A stretch of 64,000 nt of DNA from Chloroflexota bacterium (GTDB lineage Bacteria; Chloroflexota; UBA11872). The notes under the pieces were generated by a model, which was not told the origin of the DNA, ran no database searches, and saw only the letters and a program-made list of their open reading frames with translations. Location of the stretch: contig JAPOXD010000027.1 of NCBI GenBank assembly GCA_026707285.1, positions 1 through 64,000 on the forward strand. Direction: 5' to 3'. This document shows positions 26,784-35,430 of the stretch, in pieces. Made by a program: the position numbers and the translations under genes. Position 1 is the first letter of the stretch, and each line of letters begins with the position of its first letter.

Positions 26784-28448
26784 TCAGCCCGCTGGCGAGG
26801 AACCTTGCACAAGTTGGGGGTCGTAGCTGCCGACAACCATGGCGGCGATCTCGGCCGCCGTCGCCTCGGCGCGCCCGTGCCCCGGAACGTCGTGCGCCAG
26901 GATCACGATGGTTACGGGGCCGGTCGAGAGGTAGACGACCCCGGCGTCGTTCGAGATGCCGGCGAGGTCGCCGGTCTTGTGGGCCACGGCGGTGCCCGCG
27001 GGCAGCCGGGCGGGGATGCGGTTGTTGCGCGTCTCGCCGAGCAGCAGGGTGCGCATGCCCTGCACGTCGGCCAGCGTGCGCGACCAGTGCGCCGGCCGCA
27101 TGCCGAGCGCAACCTCCAGCAGCCTGGCCGCCTCGCGCGCCGTCGTCACCGGCTGCGTGGTGAACACGTCGGTGGCGGTGAGGCCGAGCTGACCCAGCGT
27201 CCACTGCATGTTGGCGTAGCCGATGTGATCGGCAAGCAAGACGGCCGCCGAGTTGTCGCTGAAGGTCATGGTCCGCTCCAGCGCGCGTTCGATCGTGAGG
27301 CGCTGGCCGGGCGCGAGCGTCGCCGGGGGGGCGACCCGTTCGAGCACGCTCTCGTTCATCTCTAGCATGGTGTCGAAATCAAGACCGATGACCGCGCGCT
27401 GGCGGTAGGCCTCGACGAGCAAGGGCAGCTTCCACAGGCTCGCCGCCCGCACCACGGCGTCGGCATTGATGGCGACCTCGGCGTCCGAGCCGGAGGGGGC
27501 CGCGTAGACGGCCCAGTTGCCCGGCTCGCCGGCCAGGCGGGCGTTGATGGCGGTCTCTAGCTGGTCGCCGACGGTGTTTCCAGCCGCCTCGGTCAGCGCC
27601 GCCGCCGAGTCCACCGAAGCCAGCGCCGCCTCCGGCATCACGCCGACCTCCCGCAGCACCTCGTCCAGCAGCACCGACGTCACGCTGCCGGGCGCCGGGA
27701 GTCCCTCCACCTCGTCGATCCAGTGCTGCAAGACGCCGCGCTGGAATCGCTGCGCCACGAATGGCCCCAGCCGCTCTGGGCGGGACATCGGCAGCCCCCA
27801 CCGATCGCGGGAATGGTCGGCGGTCCAGACGAGGCGACCGATGGGGTCGGGGTTGGACTCGAACACTCCGCGGATCGCGTCGTCGGTGAGCCAGCCGGTG
27901 CGAATCTCGACGGCGTGCTGGAACGACGTTGAGCCGTCGTCCTCGATGGGGCGGGGCACCTGGCGCGCGGCGTAGAGCCAATCGGTGTGCCCCTCGCGGT
28001 CCATGATCTCCAGCGCGTTCGCCAGAACGACCCGACCCTCGGCCGCCTTCCATTGCAGCAGGCCGTAGCGCAGGGCCTGGTACTCGAACCCATTGGCCGT
28101 GAATGTCGCGCTGCGCGGCGGACCCAGCACCGGCAGGCCGCCGAGGCCGCGGTAGCTATCCCACCACGTGACGTCGCCGACGTTGCGAACTTCGTAGCCG
28201 CGCCCGGCCTCATCGCTGGCTTGCGGGTAGTGACGGCCGTTTGCGATGGGAAAGTCGTGCTCCGGCGCGGTGGTTGTGGTGTCTGCGGCCGCGGGCGCGG
28301 CTGTTGCAGACCCCGCGAACACGGGGAGCAGCGCGGACGCGGCGCCCAACGCCAGCACGCGACGCCGGCCGATAGGGCGAGGGATCAGCGGCGTGCCTCC
28401 CCTGGAGCGCTGCCAGCGAACCTTACGCCACACGCGGCACGCGGGCAC
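26784..28448 (-). CDS. Secreted class A beta-lactamase-like serine hydrolase with N-terminal GYP-S/QRF repeats
   Basis: The N-terminus carries a Tat-like signal (IGRRRVLALGAASALLPV) and a cleavage region SATAAPAAA. The next ~210 residues (60-275) contain two repeats also found in the peptidase at 18339-19700 (GGLPVLGPPRSA ... FEYQ; then WGLPMSRPERLGPFVAQRFQR). The C-terminal ~250 residues are a class A beta-lactamase-fold domain with all three motifs: S337-L-W-K340, S397-D-N, and K491-T-G. No Glu166-type segment is clear, so it may hydrolyse other substrates than beta-lactams. The start is uncertain: ATG at 28448 puts the signal ~25 residues in, and a rare CTG at 28388 after GGGGAGG is possible. 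Confidence 0.82.
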   Translation of the reverse strand: MPACRVWRKVRWQRSRGGTPLIPRPIGRRRVLALGAASALLPVFAGSATAAPAAADTTTTAPEHDFPIANGRHYPQASDEAGRGYEVRNVGDVTWWDSYRGLGGLPVLGPPRSATFTANGFEYQALRYGLLQWKAAEGRVVLANALEIMDREGHTDWLYAARQVPRPIEDDGSTSFQHAVEIRTGWLTDDAIRGVFESNPDPIGRLVWTADHSRDRWGLPMSRPERLGPFVAQRFQRGVLQHWIDEVEGLPAPGSVTSVLLDEVLREVGVMPEAALASVDSAAALTEAAGNTVGDQLETAINARLAGEPGNWAVYAAPSGSDAEVAINADAVVRAASLWKLPLLVEAYRQRAVIGLDFDTMLEMNESVLERVAPPATLAPGQRLTIERALERTMTFSDNSAAVLLADHIGYANMQWTLGQLGLTATDVFTTQPVTTAREAARLLEVALGMRPAHWSRTLADVQGMRTLLLGETRNNRIPARLPAGTAVAHKTGDLAGISNDAGVVYLSTGPVTIVILAHDVPGHGRAEATAAEIAAMVVGSYDPQLVQGSSPAG

Positions 28449-28500
28449 CTTGGCATCTCATGGGACGACGAGGTGTCCGGTGGACGGGAACGGGGGCGGC

Positions 28501-30405
28501 CTATCCGAGCGGGTCGGTGCGTGGACCGAAGGTCTGCAGCGGCTGGTCGAGCGGCGGGAAGACGTCGGCCATCGAGGGCTTGACCGTGCCGCTCGGATCG
28601 TCGGGCTCGTGCACGAAGGTCATCACGCGGAAGCGAACGTCGGCTGGAGCGCGCTCCAGCTCGGACTCCGGGATCAGCAGCAGCACGCGCCGCCCGTCGA
28701 TGAAGGCGATGGCGTTCGACGGAAGCGCCTGCGAGGGCGCCAGCGCGACCCGGCGCTGGATGCGCCACACGGGATCGAGGGTCGGCAAGTAGATGAGCTC
28801 ATACCACTGATCGGTGCCCTGGTAGAGGTCGAAGTCCCGCACGCGGGGCCTCCAGTCGTCCGCCGGGTCGTCATTGGCTTCGAGCGCCAGCGACACGCGC
28901 CATCCAAGCGCGGAATCGGCCAGCGGGATCGGGTCGACCATCTCGATGATGGCGGCCACATAGTCGCCCTCCACCGCTCCGCTCAGACCACCCACGGTGA
29001 AATACGTCCGGCGCAGAATGTCGAGCCCGACGCTGTCGATGGCGGCCGAGCCCAGGGCGACGCGCTGAATGTCGGCGAAGCCGAATCCTTCCGTCGGCGA
29101 TAGGTTGGTGATGTCGAAGTAGTCCTCCTGCGCGTCGCGATCGAACGTGCGCACGGCTGGATCGGCAGGGCTGACGCTGAAGGCGGTGCGGTGAGGCGAA
29201 ATGCCGAGCACGACGACGCCTGAATCGACCTGCCCGGCCAGCGACACCGTGATTGGGCGCACCCGCCAGAGGGTTTCCGCGTCGGTGCGCACGAGCACGA
29301 ACGCGGCGGTCCGCGTGGCGCCGGCGTGCAGGGTTTCGCCGGCCACCGTGTCGGGAGCGAGCGTGACCGAGCCCGAACTGCGCACCACGCGCGCCGTGAA
29401 GTCGCCCTCCTCGCCGATATTTGTGACCGCGCAGGCGGTCTCCCGCACGACCACCGCCTCGACCCACTCGAGCTGGCTGGGACACTCCACCACCGCAAGT
29501 GCCGGACGGGAGCCGTCCGGGCGCGAAATCTCCGGCAGCGCCAACTGGTAGTCCTCGACCTCGCCGAACTCCCAGCTCCCGCTGCCGTCCCACGGCTCGC
29601 CGGCGAGGCTTTCGCGAGTGAGCACCACGCGCATCCATGCCCCTTCGGGCAACACCTGGCCGTCCAGCATGGAGAAGCTCGGACTGACGAAGGTCTCGGA
29701 CGCCCCCGGCTCGAGCTCCACTTCCCAGTCCTGCAAGACCCATTCCGCCGGGCTCGTCCAGCGGCCGTCGCGATCGATGTCGATCAAGACATTGATACGG
29801 CGCGGACCGGCGGGCGCGGCAGGGCCGAGGGTGACCGCGACGGTGAGCTGCGCCAGGGCCCGCGGCGGCGCGAGGCTCACCGAGAGGCCAAGCACGCCGT
29901 CGTCCCCTGCGTCCTGGTTGACCAGGTTGGGCACGCCGTCGCTGTCGGCCTGGTCGTCGGCGTCGGACTCGGTCGTCACGCTGGAACCGAGCCGGTCGAG
30001 CCCGGGTCGGCGGACGTGGGCACCCGGGCCTTCGGCCGTGAGCGACGACAGCCGGGTTGGAAATCGCCCGATCACCCGTGGATTCGGATAGCCGGCGGAA
30101 ACGCCGTCGGGCGCGTCGCCAAAGTCGGCCAGGGGTCGCGGAGTCGGGGTATCGGCGGCCAGCGGCGTGGGCTCTGGCGCTGGGGCAGGGGTCGGTGTAG
30201 CCGCGGGTGTTGACGCGATCGCGGCTGGCGATGGCGCGGCGGTCGGGGCCACGTCATCGGGCGTCGTCTCGCAACCGCCCAGCGCAAGGAGGGCCAGCAG
30301 ACCCGGCACGCAAAGGGCCGCGCGCCATCCAGAGAGGGTGTCCCGCGCTCCACCCAACCGCGCCAGGACCGGCCGATGGGCCTGGACACTCGCCCGCGCG
30401 GCCAT
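28501..30405 (-). CDS. Lipoprotein with GEVED-type domain
   Basis: Lipoprotein with a hydrophobic stretch ending LALLALGGC, a Pro/Thr/Ala linker, then a GEVED-type domain: the DFGDAPDG opening, the Asp-rich segment DADDQADSDGVPNLVNQDAGDDG, and the closing EFGEVEDYQLAL. Such domains are Ca-binding-like repeats of secreted adhesin-type proteins. A C-terminal region of ~330 residues consists of beta-strand-rich sequence without recognisable motifs. The lipobox lies ~44 residues from the GTG-like start, so the N-terminus may be shorter. The family is recognised; its function is not. Confidence 0.72.
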   Translation of the reverse strand: MAARASVQAHRPVLARLGGARDTLSGWRAALCVPGLLALLALGGCETTPDDVAPTAAPSPAAIASTPAATPTPAPAPEPTPLAADTPTPRPLADFGDAPDGVSAGYPNPRVIGRFPTRLSSLTAEGPGAHVRRPGLDRLGSSVTTESDADDQADSDGVPNLVNQDAGDDGVLGLSVSLAPPRALAQLTVAVTLGPAAPAGPRRINVLIDIDRDGRWTSPAEWVLQDWEVELEPGASETFVSPSFSMLDGQVLPEGAWMRVVLTRESLAGEPWDGSGSWEFGEVEDYQLALPEISRPDGSRPALAVVECPSQLEWVEAVVVRETACAVTNIGEEGDFTARVVRSSGSVTLAPDTVAGETLHAGATRTAAFVLVRTDAETLWRVRPITVSLAGQVDSGVVVLGISPHRTAFSVSPADPAVRTFDRDAQEDYFDITNLSPTEGFGFADIQRVALGSAAIDSVGLDILRRTYFTVGGLSGAVEGDYVAAIIEMVDPIPLADSALGWRVSLALEANDDPADDWRPRVRDFDLYQGTDQWYELIYLPTLDPVWRIQRRVALAPSQALPSNAIAFIDGRRVLLLIPESELERAPADVRFRVMTFVHEPDDPSGTVKPSMADVFPPLDQPLQTFGPRTDPLG

Positions 30406-30418
30406 GCGCCTCAGCGAG

Positions 30419-30877
30419 CTAGGTGGAGGTCACCGAAGCGCGTGTCGCGCCGTTTGGCCGCGCCGCGCGCGCCGGCTCGGGCGCATAGGTGGCGTAGGAG
30501 TCCGGCGTCTCCCACAGGGTCACACCCACCACCGGCAATCCAAGCTGCCGCACCTGCTGAAACAGCATGCGGGCCATGTTCTCGGTGGTGGGGTTTTCGT
30601 CCATCACGTAGGCGCGCTGGCCGAGGCTCTCAATCGCCTCGATCAGCGGGTCGCCGCGCTGCAGGATCATGCGATGGTCGAGATTGGCGTTGATCCACGA
30701 TTCGACGGTGCGCCGCACGTCGCGGAAATCGGCGACCATTCCCAGGTCGTCCAGCGAATCGGCCCGAAGGCGAATCTCAGCGCGACCGTTGTGACCGTGG
30801 GGCTGGTTGCACTTGCCCTCGTAGTCCATCAGCCGGTGGCCGAAGCAGAAGTCGATGTGCTTGACGATTTCGTACAT
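30419..30877 (-). CDS. QueD / 6-pyruvoyl-tetrahydropterin synthase-family protein
   Basis: PTPS-family enzyme (T-fold). The zinc-ligand histidines are in CFGHRL and PHGHNG, and the catalytic residues are expected in the KCNQPHGHN and LWETP segments. The family acts on dihydroneopterin triphosphate, giving 6-carboxy-tetrahydropterin (QueD, queuosine pathway) or 6-pyruvoyl-tetrahydropterin. GGAGG precedes the ATG at 30877. Its neighbour is an SDR of the pteridine-reductase-like kind, and a QueC-like gene diverges nearby, so a deazapurine/queuosine or a pterin-modifying role is plausible. The C-terminal ~15 residues are variable. Confidence 0.88.
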   Translation of the reverse strand: MYEIVKHIDFCFGHRLMDYEGKCNQPHGHNGRAEIRLRADSLDDLGMVADFRDVRRTVESWINANLDHRMILQRGDPLIEAIESLGQRAYVMDENPTTENMARMLFQQVRQLGLPVVGVTLWETPDSYATYAPEPARAARPNGATRASVTST

Positions 30878-30894
30878 GACAGGCCTCCGCTAGC

Positions 30895-31629
30895 TCACGA
30901 GACGGTGCGGCCGCCATCGACCGGGATCACGGCGCCCGTCACGAAGTCGGTGCCCTCGACGAGATAGAGAATCGTCTGGGCGATGTCTTCCGGGTGCCCG
31001 ATGCGTCCCAGGGGCGTGGCTTGCTCCACCGCGCGAATCGTCTCCTCGTCGAAGTCTGCCGGCATCAGGATAGGCCCCGGGGCCACGGCGTTCACCTGGA
31101 CGTGGGGCGCGAGCTCCTTGGCCATCACGCGGGTGAGCGCCACGACGCCGCCTTTGGCGACGAAATAGGGCGCGTAGTTCACGTAAGGACGCTCCACCGC
31201 CCAGTCGGCGACGTTGACGATCTTGCCCCGCCCCTGCGCCTGCATGTGCCGCCCGAACAGCCAGCATCCCAGGTAGGGCCCCTTGAGATTGACGGCGATG
31301 TTCCGATCGAAATCCGCCTCGTCCAGCTCGGCGAAGGGCGTCGGGTCGTAGATGGACGCGTTGTTGAGGAGCACCTCGACCGACCCGAACTGATCCACCG
31401 CCGCGTCGAGGATGGCCTGCACGCCGGCGCGGGTCGAGACGTCCGCCTGGACGGCCAGGCTGCCCACGCCCCGCTCCTGAAACTCGGCGACCGCCGCCTC
31501 GGCTTCGCGCGCCGACGTGCGGTAGTTCACCACGATGTTGGCGCCGCGCTCGGCCAGGCGCCCGGCGACATGGCGTCCCACGCGGATCGCGCCGCCGGTG
31601 ACGACGACTGTGGCGCCTTGAAGATCCAT
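30895..31629 (-). CDS. Short-chain dehydrogenase/reductase (pteridine reductase-like)
   Basis: SDR with the NAD(P)-binding VVVTGGAIRVGRHVA glycine motif and active-site YFVAK (Tyr-x-x-x-Lys). Core strands NNASIYDP and IVNVADWAV are present, and the C-terminus ends TGAVIPVDGGRTV, a FabG-like ending. The start of the glycine motif, TGGAIRVG, matches bacterial pteridine reductase/FolM-type SDRs better than FabG, and the adjacent PTPS-family gene (17 bases downstream) supports a pterin substrate, but that is inference. The usual active-site Ser is not obvious in the NVADW segment. The ATG at 31629 has no strong ribosome-binding site. Confidence 0.85.
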   Translation of the reverse strand: MDLQGATVVVTGGAIRVGRHVAGRLAERGANIVVNYRTSAREAEAAVAEFQERGVGSLAVQADVSTRAGVQAILDAAVDQFGSVEVLLNNASIYDPTPFAELDEADFDRNIAVNLKGPYLGCWLFGRHMQAQGRGKIVNVADWAVERPYVNYAPYFVAKGGVVALTRVMAKELAPHVQVNAVAPGPILMPADFDEETIRAVEQATPLGRIGHPEDIAQTILYLVEGTDFVTGAVIPVDGGRTVS

Positions 31630-31644
31630 GGACGACTCGTTGGT

Positions 31645-31665
31645 GCGCGACCGCCGTGGTCGCGC
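31645..31665. promoter_or_regulatory. Inverted repeat between divergent SDR and QueC-like genes
   Basis: GCGCGACC and GGTCGCGC form a perfect 8-base inverted repeat around GCCGT, in the divergent intergenic region (31630-31749). It could be an operator for either gene, or the hairpin of a leader. No regulator is assigned. Confidence 0.35.
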
Positions 31666-31749
31666 GAAGAGGCAGTGCGGTCGCCTCTAACCTAGCATGG
31701 GTTCCGCGCGGGGCGGTGGTCGTTCCCGCACACGCCGGGAGCACACCGA

Positions 31750-32418
31750 ATGCCGCAGCCGCGCACCGTCGCCGCGCTGGTGAGCGGACTCGACAGCGCG
31801 ATCATGGCGGGCTTGCTGGCGCAAGAGTTCGACCAGGTTGCGCCGCTATTCGTGCGGGCCGGGCTCAAGTGGGAAGACGCCGAGCGGAACGCCCTGGAGC
31901 GGTACTTCGAGGCCCTGGGCGACGCTTCCGTGGAGCCGCTCGTGGAGCTGGACCTCGGCGCGCGCTCACTCTACGGCCATCATTGGAGCACCGGCGGCGA
32001 GGCGGTGCCCGACGCCAGCCGGCCCGACGAGGAGTGGTATCTGCCGGGCCGCAACCTGCTGCTGCTGAGCACGGCGGCGACCTATGGCGCGATCCACGGC
32101 ATAGCCCACGTCGCCATCGGCAGCCTCGCCAGCAACCCGTTTCCGGACGCCCGGCCCGAGTTCTTTCGCAGCCTGGAGCAGTCGGCGGGCCTGGCGCTGG
32201 ACGCGCCGGTGCACATCCTCACGCCGCTGGCCGGCATGCACAAGGCGGACGTGATCCGCGCCGGCGCCCACCTGCCGGTCCAGCACGCGCTGTCATGCGC
32301 CGATCCGGTGGACGGCGGCCACTGCGGCGTGTGCGGCAAGTGCGGCGAACGCCGCCGCGGGTTCATCGACGCCGGTGTGGACGACCCGACCAGCTACGCG
32401 CGGCTTGGTCCCCTTTAG
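31750..32418 (+). CDS. QueC-like PP-loop enzyme (7-cyano-7-deazaguanine synthase family)
   Basis: PP-loop ATPase resembling QueC, which makes 7-cyano-7-deazaguanine in queuosine biosynthesis. It has a C-terminal zinc-binding pattern SCADPVDGGHCGVCGKCGERRRGF and a length of 222 residues. The nucleotide-binding motif reads V-S-G-L-D-S: the canonical S-G-G-x-D-S is one residue shorter. QueC-type YLPGRN and IGS segments are also present. Position: divergent from the SDR/QueD-like pair. The family assignment is good, but the altered P-loop leaves catalytic competence open, and other members of the QueC-like group act elsewhere. Confidence 0.82.
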   Translation: MPQPRTVAALVSGLDSAIMAGLLAQEFDQVAPLFVRAGLKWEDAERNALERYFEALGDASVEPLVELDLGARSLYGHHWSTGGEAVPDASRPDEEWYLPGRNLLLLSTAATYGAIHGIAHVAIGSLASNPFPDARPEFFRSLEQSAGLALDAPVHILTPLAGMHKADVIRAGAHLPVQHALSCADPVDGGHCGVCGKCGERRRGFIDAGVDDPTSYARLGPL

Positions 32419-33200
32419 CCGCCGCGGGGACGGGTGGCCGACCAGAGCTGCTTGATGCCGGGACGGTCGACTTCCGGGAAGGGGTTGAACGGCGTGCAGT
32501 CCGTAAGCACCAGACCCGCTTGCGCCAACGCCGTCCGCACCTCCCCGTCCTCGAACCACCGCGCCCGCAAAACCGAGCGGCCGCGCTCGACGGTTTCACC
32601 GGACCGGCGCTCGACGGTCAGGTGCATGGCGACCCACGGTTCGTCGTCGTCCCAGGCGTAGCGCCGATCGATGGTGAGCCCAGGTCCACGGTCGGTGCCG
32701 GGCTGGCGCCACAGCGCCTCGAATCCAGCGCGCGTGTTCAGGTCGAACACGAACGCGCCTCCGGGACGCAGGTGCGCGGCAACGCGCTGGAACGTGCGCG
32801 TGAGGTCGGCTGGACCGGCCAGGTGGTTGAGCGACGCGTAGAGACACGTCACGGCGTCGACGGGCTTGGGCAGATCGAACGAGCGCATATCGGCGTGGAC
32901 GAGCGCTATGGGACACGCGGCAGCCTCGGCCTTGGCCCGCGCGACGGCGAGCATGGCTTCCGACAGGTCGAGTCCAGTGACGGCGACGCCGCGCGACGCC
33001 TGCAGCAGCGCGTGCGTGCCGGTGCCGCAGGCGACATCGATCAGGTCGCGGGGCGGTCCACCCAGCAACTGCGCCAGTCGCTCGTCGACCCGCGGCGCGA
33101 CTAGATACGCGTACTCGGCCCCGTAGGTCTGCTGCCACTGGTCGTAGACCGAGGCGAACAGGGTGTACCCGTCGGCATCGGACGCGGCGTCCGCCTCCAT
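32415..33200 (-). CDS. Class I SAM-dependent methyltransferase
   Basis: SAM methyltransferase of 261 residues with motif I VACGTGTHALLQASRG, a following acidic end of strand 2 (GLDLSEAML), the D-M-R-S-F segment (motif II region) and HLRPGGAFVFDLNTRA (post motif). The N-terminal YTLFASVYDQW opening is typical of this family. I chose the ATG at 33200; the longer frame to 34577 is a read-through of the neighbouring genes on the same strand. It ends at 32415, overlapping by 4 bases the stop of the convergent QueC-like gene. Substrate unknown. Confidence 0.88.
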   Translation of the reverse strand: MEADAASDADGYTLFASVYDQWQQTYGAEYAYLVAPRVDERLAQLLGGPPRDLIDVACGTGTHALLQASRGVAVTGLDLSEAMLAVARAKAEAAACPIALVHADMRSFDLPKPVDAVTCLYASLNHLAGPADLTRTFQRVAAHLRPGGAFVFDLNTRAGFEALWRQPGTDRGPGLTIDRRYAWDDDEPWVAMHLTVERRSGETVERGRSVLRARWFEDGEVRTALAQAGLVLTDCTPFNPFPEVDRPGIKQLWSATRPRGG

Positions 33201-33208
33201 CGCCGAAT

Positions 33209-33754
33209 TCAGCTGCCGCGCAGCCACTCCGGCAGGAGGCCTTGCGCCAGGGCGTCGGTCCAGGTGACGTGCGACTCGGCGGCGTTCCCGCCGCTGACCT
33301 CCGCGGCGACGAGCTGCGGCGCACGAATGGCGCCGTCGCGAACGGTCACGTTGCGGGCGACGATGGCCTCCGCGGCCCGCGTGGACACGCCGGCGTCGAT
33401 GTCGTGGGCTTCGATGCGGGCGCCGCGAACGATGCGCGCGCGCACCGACTTGACGCGCAGGAGCCCGATGACCTCGACCTCCTTGGGCGTGGTCAGCGTC
33501 GTGTTGGGGGCTTCGAGTCCTTCGGCGGCGAGCGCCGCATCCACGATGGTCGGTCCGTCGATGCTCAACTCGTCGCCCTCGATGACGACGGTGAAGCCGG
33601 GAAAGACGATCGGCGTCTCGACATGCGTCACATCCGCCGGAATGCGGAGCTCCTGGCGGCCGTCCACCGTCTCGACCTGGCACCCCGGCGGGACGATGGA
33701 GCCCCGGGGGGAGCGCGCCGGCTTGACCTCCCGGTAGAAGACATCCCCGGTCAT
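33209..33754 (-). CDS. Hypothetical protein with beta-helix-like repeats
   Basis: Not recognised. After an N-terminal half that reads as a small beta-rich domain (~1-80), residues ~95-160 carry short repeats of alternating hydrophobic residues (VRARIVRGARIEAHDIDAG, AIVARNVTVRDGAIRAPQLV), like the left-handed or bactofilin-type beta-helix of polymer-forming proteins. The ATG at 33754 has AGGAG upstream; the frame is open to 33790. Its end lies 8 bases from the start of the methyltransferase gene. It could be a structural or membrane-associated protein; I cannot name a function. Confidence 0.65.
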   Translation of the reverse strand: MTGDVFYREVKPARSPRGSIVPPGCQVETVDGRQELRIPADVTHVETPIVFPGFTVVIEGDELSIDGPTIVDAALAAEGLEAPNTTLTTPKEVEVIGLLRVKSVRARIVRGARIEAHDIDAGVSTRAAEAIVARNVTVRDGAIRAPQLVAAEVSGGNAAESHVTWTDALAQGLLPEWLRGS

Positions 33755-33823
33755 GAGCGTTGACTCCTGCTCGTGGCGCGCCTTGAGCATAGACCGGGCG
33801 TGCGCCGCGCTCCACTCCGCGTG

Positions 33824-34414
33824 CTAGGCACGGTCGAGCCATTCGTCCACAAGCCGGGTCTGCTCGTCGGCGGACAGCCGGTAGTCGCGGCCGGTCGCGG
33901 CGCGCTGGCGGGTGGCCTCGTGGAGACATATGGCCGCGGCCACGGACAGGTTGAGGCTGCGCACCATGCCTACCGTGGCGATGCTCATGACCTGATCGGC
34001 GGCGGCGAGCGCTGCCTCGGAGAGCCCGCGATGCTCGTTGCCGAACATCAGGGCCAGCCGCGGCGCCGTGAGATCGGTTGCGGCAAGGTCGCCCCCCTGC
34101 GGCGGCGGGGCGGCGGCTGCCAGCACGTGACCCGACGCGCGCAGCGCTCTCAGGCACTCGGCAGTCGAGCGGTGCACGGTAAAGCTCAGCCACTTGTTGG
34201 CCGAGGCGGACGAGGCCTTGCCGACGCGGCGCGGCCCGAACGGCGCCTCGTGCTCGAACACGAGGTGGACCTGCTGCACGCCGAATGCGTCGCAACTTCG
34301 AAACACGGCCTCGGCGTTGTGCGGATCGTGAATGTCCTCGAGCACAACCGTCAGGCCGGCCTGCCGGGCCGCCGCCACGGACCGCAGACGGTCGATGCGG
34401 CGTGCAGTCGCCAT
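33824..34414 (-). CDS. TrmH-family (SpoU) rRNA/tRNA 2'-O-methyltransferase
   Basis: SPOUT-class enzyme that 2'-O-methylates RNA ribose. Motif 1 region: LTVVLEDIHDPHNAEAVFRSCDAFG. Motif 2: LALMFGNEHRGLSEAAL. Motif 3: SLNLSVAAAICLHEATRQR. These are the three characteristic motifs of the trefoil knot. At 196 residues it resembles TrmH, which methylates G18 of tRNA; the broader SpoU group includes rRNA enzymes. GGAGGAGG precedes the ATG at 34414, and the neighbouring upstream frame ends 35 bases away. Confidence 0.93.
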   Translation of the reverse strand: MATARRIDRLRSVAAARQAGLTVVLEDIHDPHNAEAVFRSCDAFGVQQVHLVFEHEAPFGPRRVGKASSASANKWLSFTVHRSTAECLRALRASGHVLAAAAPPPQGGDLAATDLTAPRLALMFGNEHRGLSEAALAAADQVMSIATVGMVRSLNLSVAAAICLHEATRQRAATGRDYRLSADEQTRLVDEWLDRA

Positions 34415-34449
34415 CGCGGACCTCCTCCGGCTGCCCGGTCGATTCTTGC

Positions 34450-35430
34450 CTAGGCCGACGCCCCCAGCGCAGCGGGATTGATGCACCAGCGCGGCGGCTC
34501 TCCGGCGAGGACGCGCTGAATCTCCGCCGCCGCGTGCAGCGCCATTCGCCGGTTGGACTCCACCGTGAGTCCGGCAAAGTGGGGCGTCAGCAAAACGTTG
34601 GGCGCTTCGAGCAATGGACTCGAAAGCGGCGGCTCGTCGGCGAAGACGTCGATGGCCGCCCCGGCGATGCGTTCGTCCCAGAGCGCTTCGGCCAACGCGG
34701 CCTCGTCCACCACCGGCCCGCGACAGGTGTTGACCAGCACGGCCGTCGGCCGCATCGCGGCCAGCGCCTCGGCGTCGATGAGGTGCCGCGTGGCCGGCGT
34801 GAGCGGAACGTGCAGCGACACCAGGTCGGCCTGCCGCAGCAGCTCGGGCAGCGTGGCCGTCAGCTCGATCCCCTCGTCCGTTACGTCCTCCGGCGTGAGA
34901 TAGGGATCGAAGATCAGCCCCCGCATGCCGAACCCGTGGACCAGCGCGTGAATCACCTTGCGCCCGATTCGCCCACCGCCCACGACGCCCGCCGTGCGTC
35001 CGTCCAGCTCGTGCACCGGGAGGATCATCGCCGGCCGCCACTTGCCCGCGCTCACGATGGCGTCCTGGACCGCCAGCCGCTTGAACGCCGCCAGCGCCGC
35101 CGTCACCGCGTGTTCGGCCACCGCCGTGGCGTTGGCCTCGGGCGTGAAGCTGACCGGAATGCCGCGCGCCGTCGCGTGATCCACGTCGATGGCGTCCACT
35201 CCCACCCCGTGCTTCTGGATATGGCGCAGGCGCGGCGCCGCATCGATGACCCGCGACGTGATCGGCGCTACCCGCACCAGCATGGCGTCCACGTGCCTTG
35301 CCTTGCGCATGATGGCGCCCTCGCCGGGGGCGGCGGGCGTGACGACCCGGGCGAACTTTCGCAGGTATTCGATTCCCGCCGGGTCGATGGACTCGGTCAC
35401 CATCACCGTCGGGCGATCGCCGTCGGTCAT
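34450..35430 (-). CDS. D-2-hydroxyacid dehydrogenase (phosphoglycerate dehydrogenase-like)
   Basis: D-isomer-specific 2-hydroxyacid dehydrogenase. NAD-binding VVGGGRIGRKVI (G-x-G-x-x-G near 148-153), substrate Arg in NTCRGPVVDEAAL, Glu-containing IDVFADEPP, and the catalytic His in TPHFAGLTVES. 326 residues, without an ACT regulatory domain, so not a full SerA. The ATG at 35430 overlaps the threonine synthase stop by 4 bases (ATGA); the two are translationally coupled. Substrate open: phosphoglycerate, hydroxypyruvate or another 2-oxoacid. Confidence 0.92.
   Translation of the reverse strand: MTDGDRPTVMVTESIDPAGIEYLRKFARVVTPAAPGEGAIMRKARHVDAMLVRVAPITSRVIDAAPRLRHIQKHGVGVDAIDVDHATARGIPVSFTPEANATAVAEHAVTAALAAFKRLAVQDAIVSAGKWRPAMILPVHELDGRTAGVVGGGRIGRKVIHALVHGFGMRGLIFDPYLTPEDVTDEGIELTATLPELLRQADLVSLHVPLTPATRHLIDAEALAAMRPTAVLVNTCRGPVVDEAALAEALWDERIAGAAIDVFADEPPLSSPLLEAPNVLLTPHFAGLTVESNRRMALHAAAEIQRVLAGEPPRWCINPAALGASA

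Noticed and set aside
32415-34577. 720-residue minus-strand frame
   Set aside because: Only the part from 33200 down is a methyltransferase. The upstream part is the wrong frame of two other genes (33209-33754 and 33824-34414).
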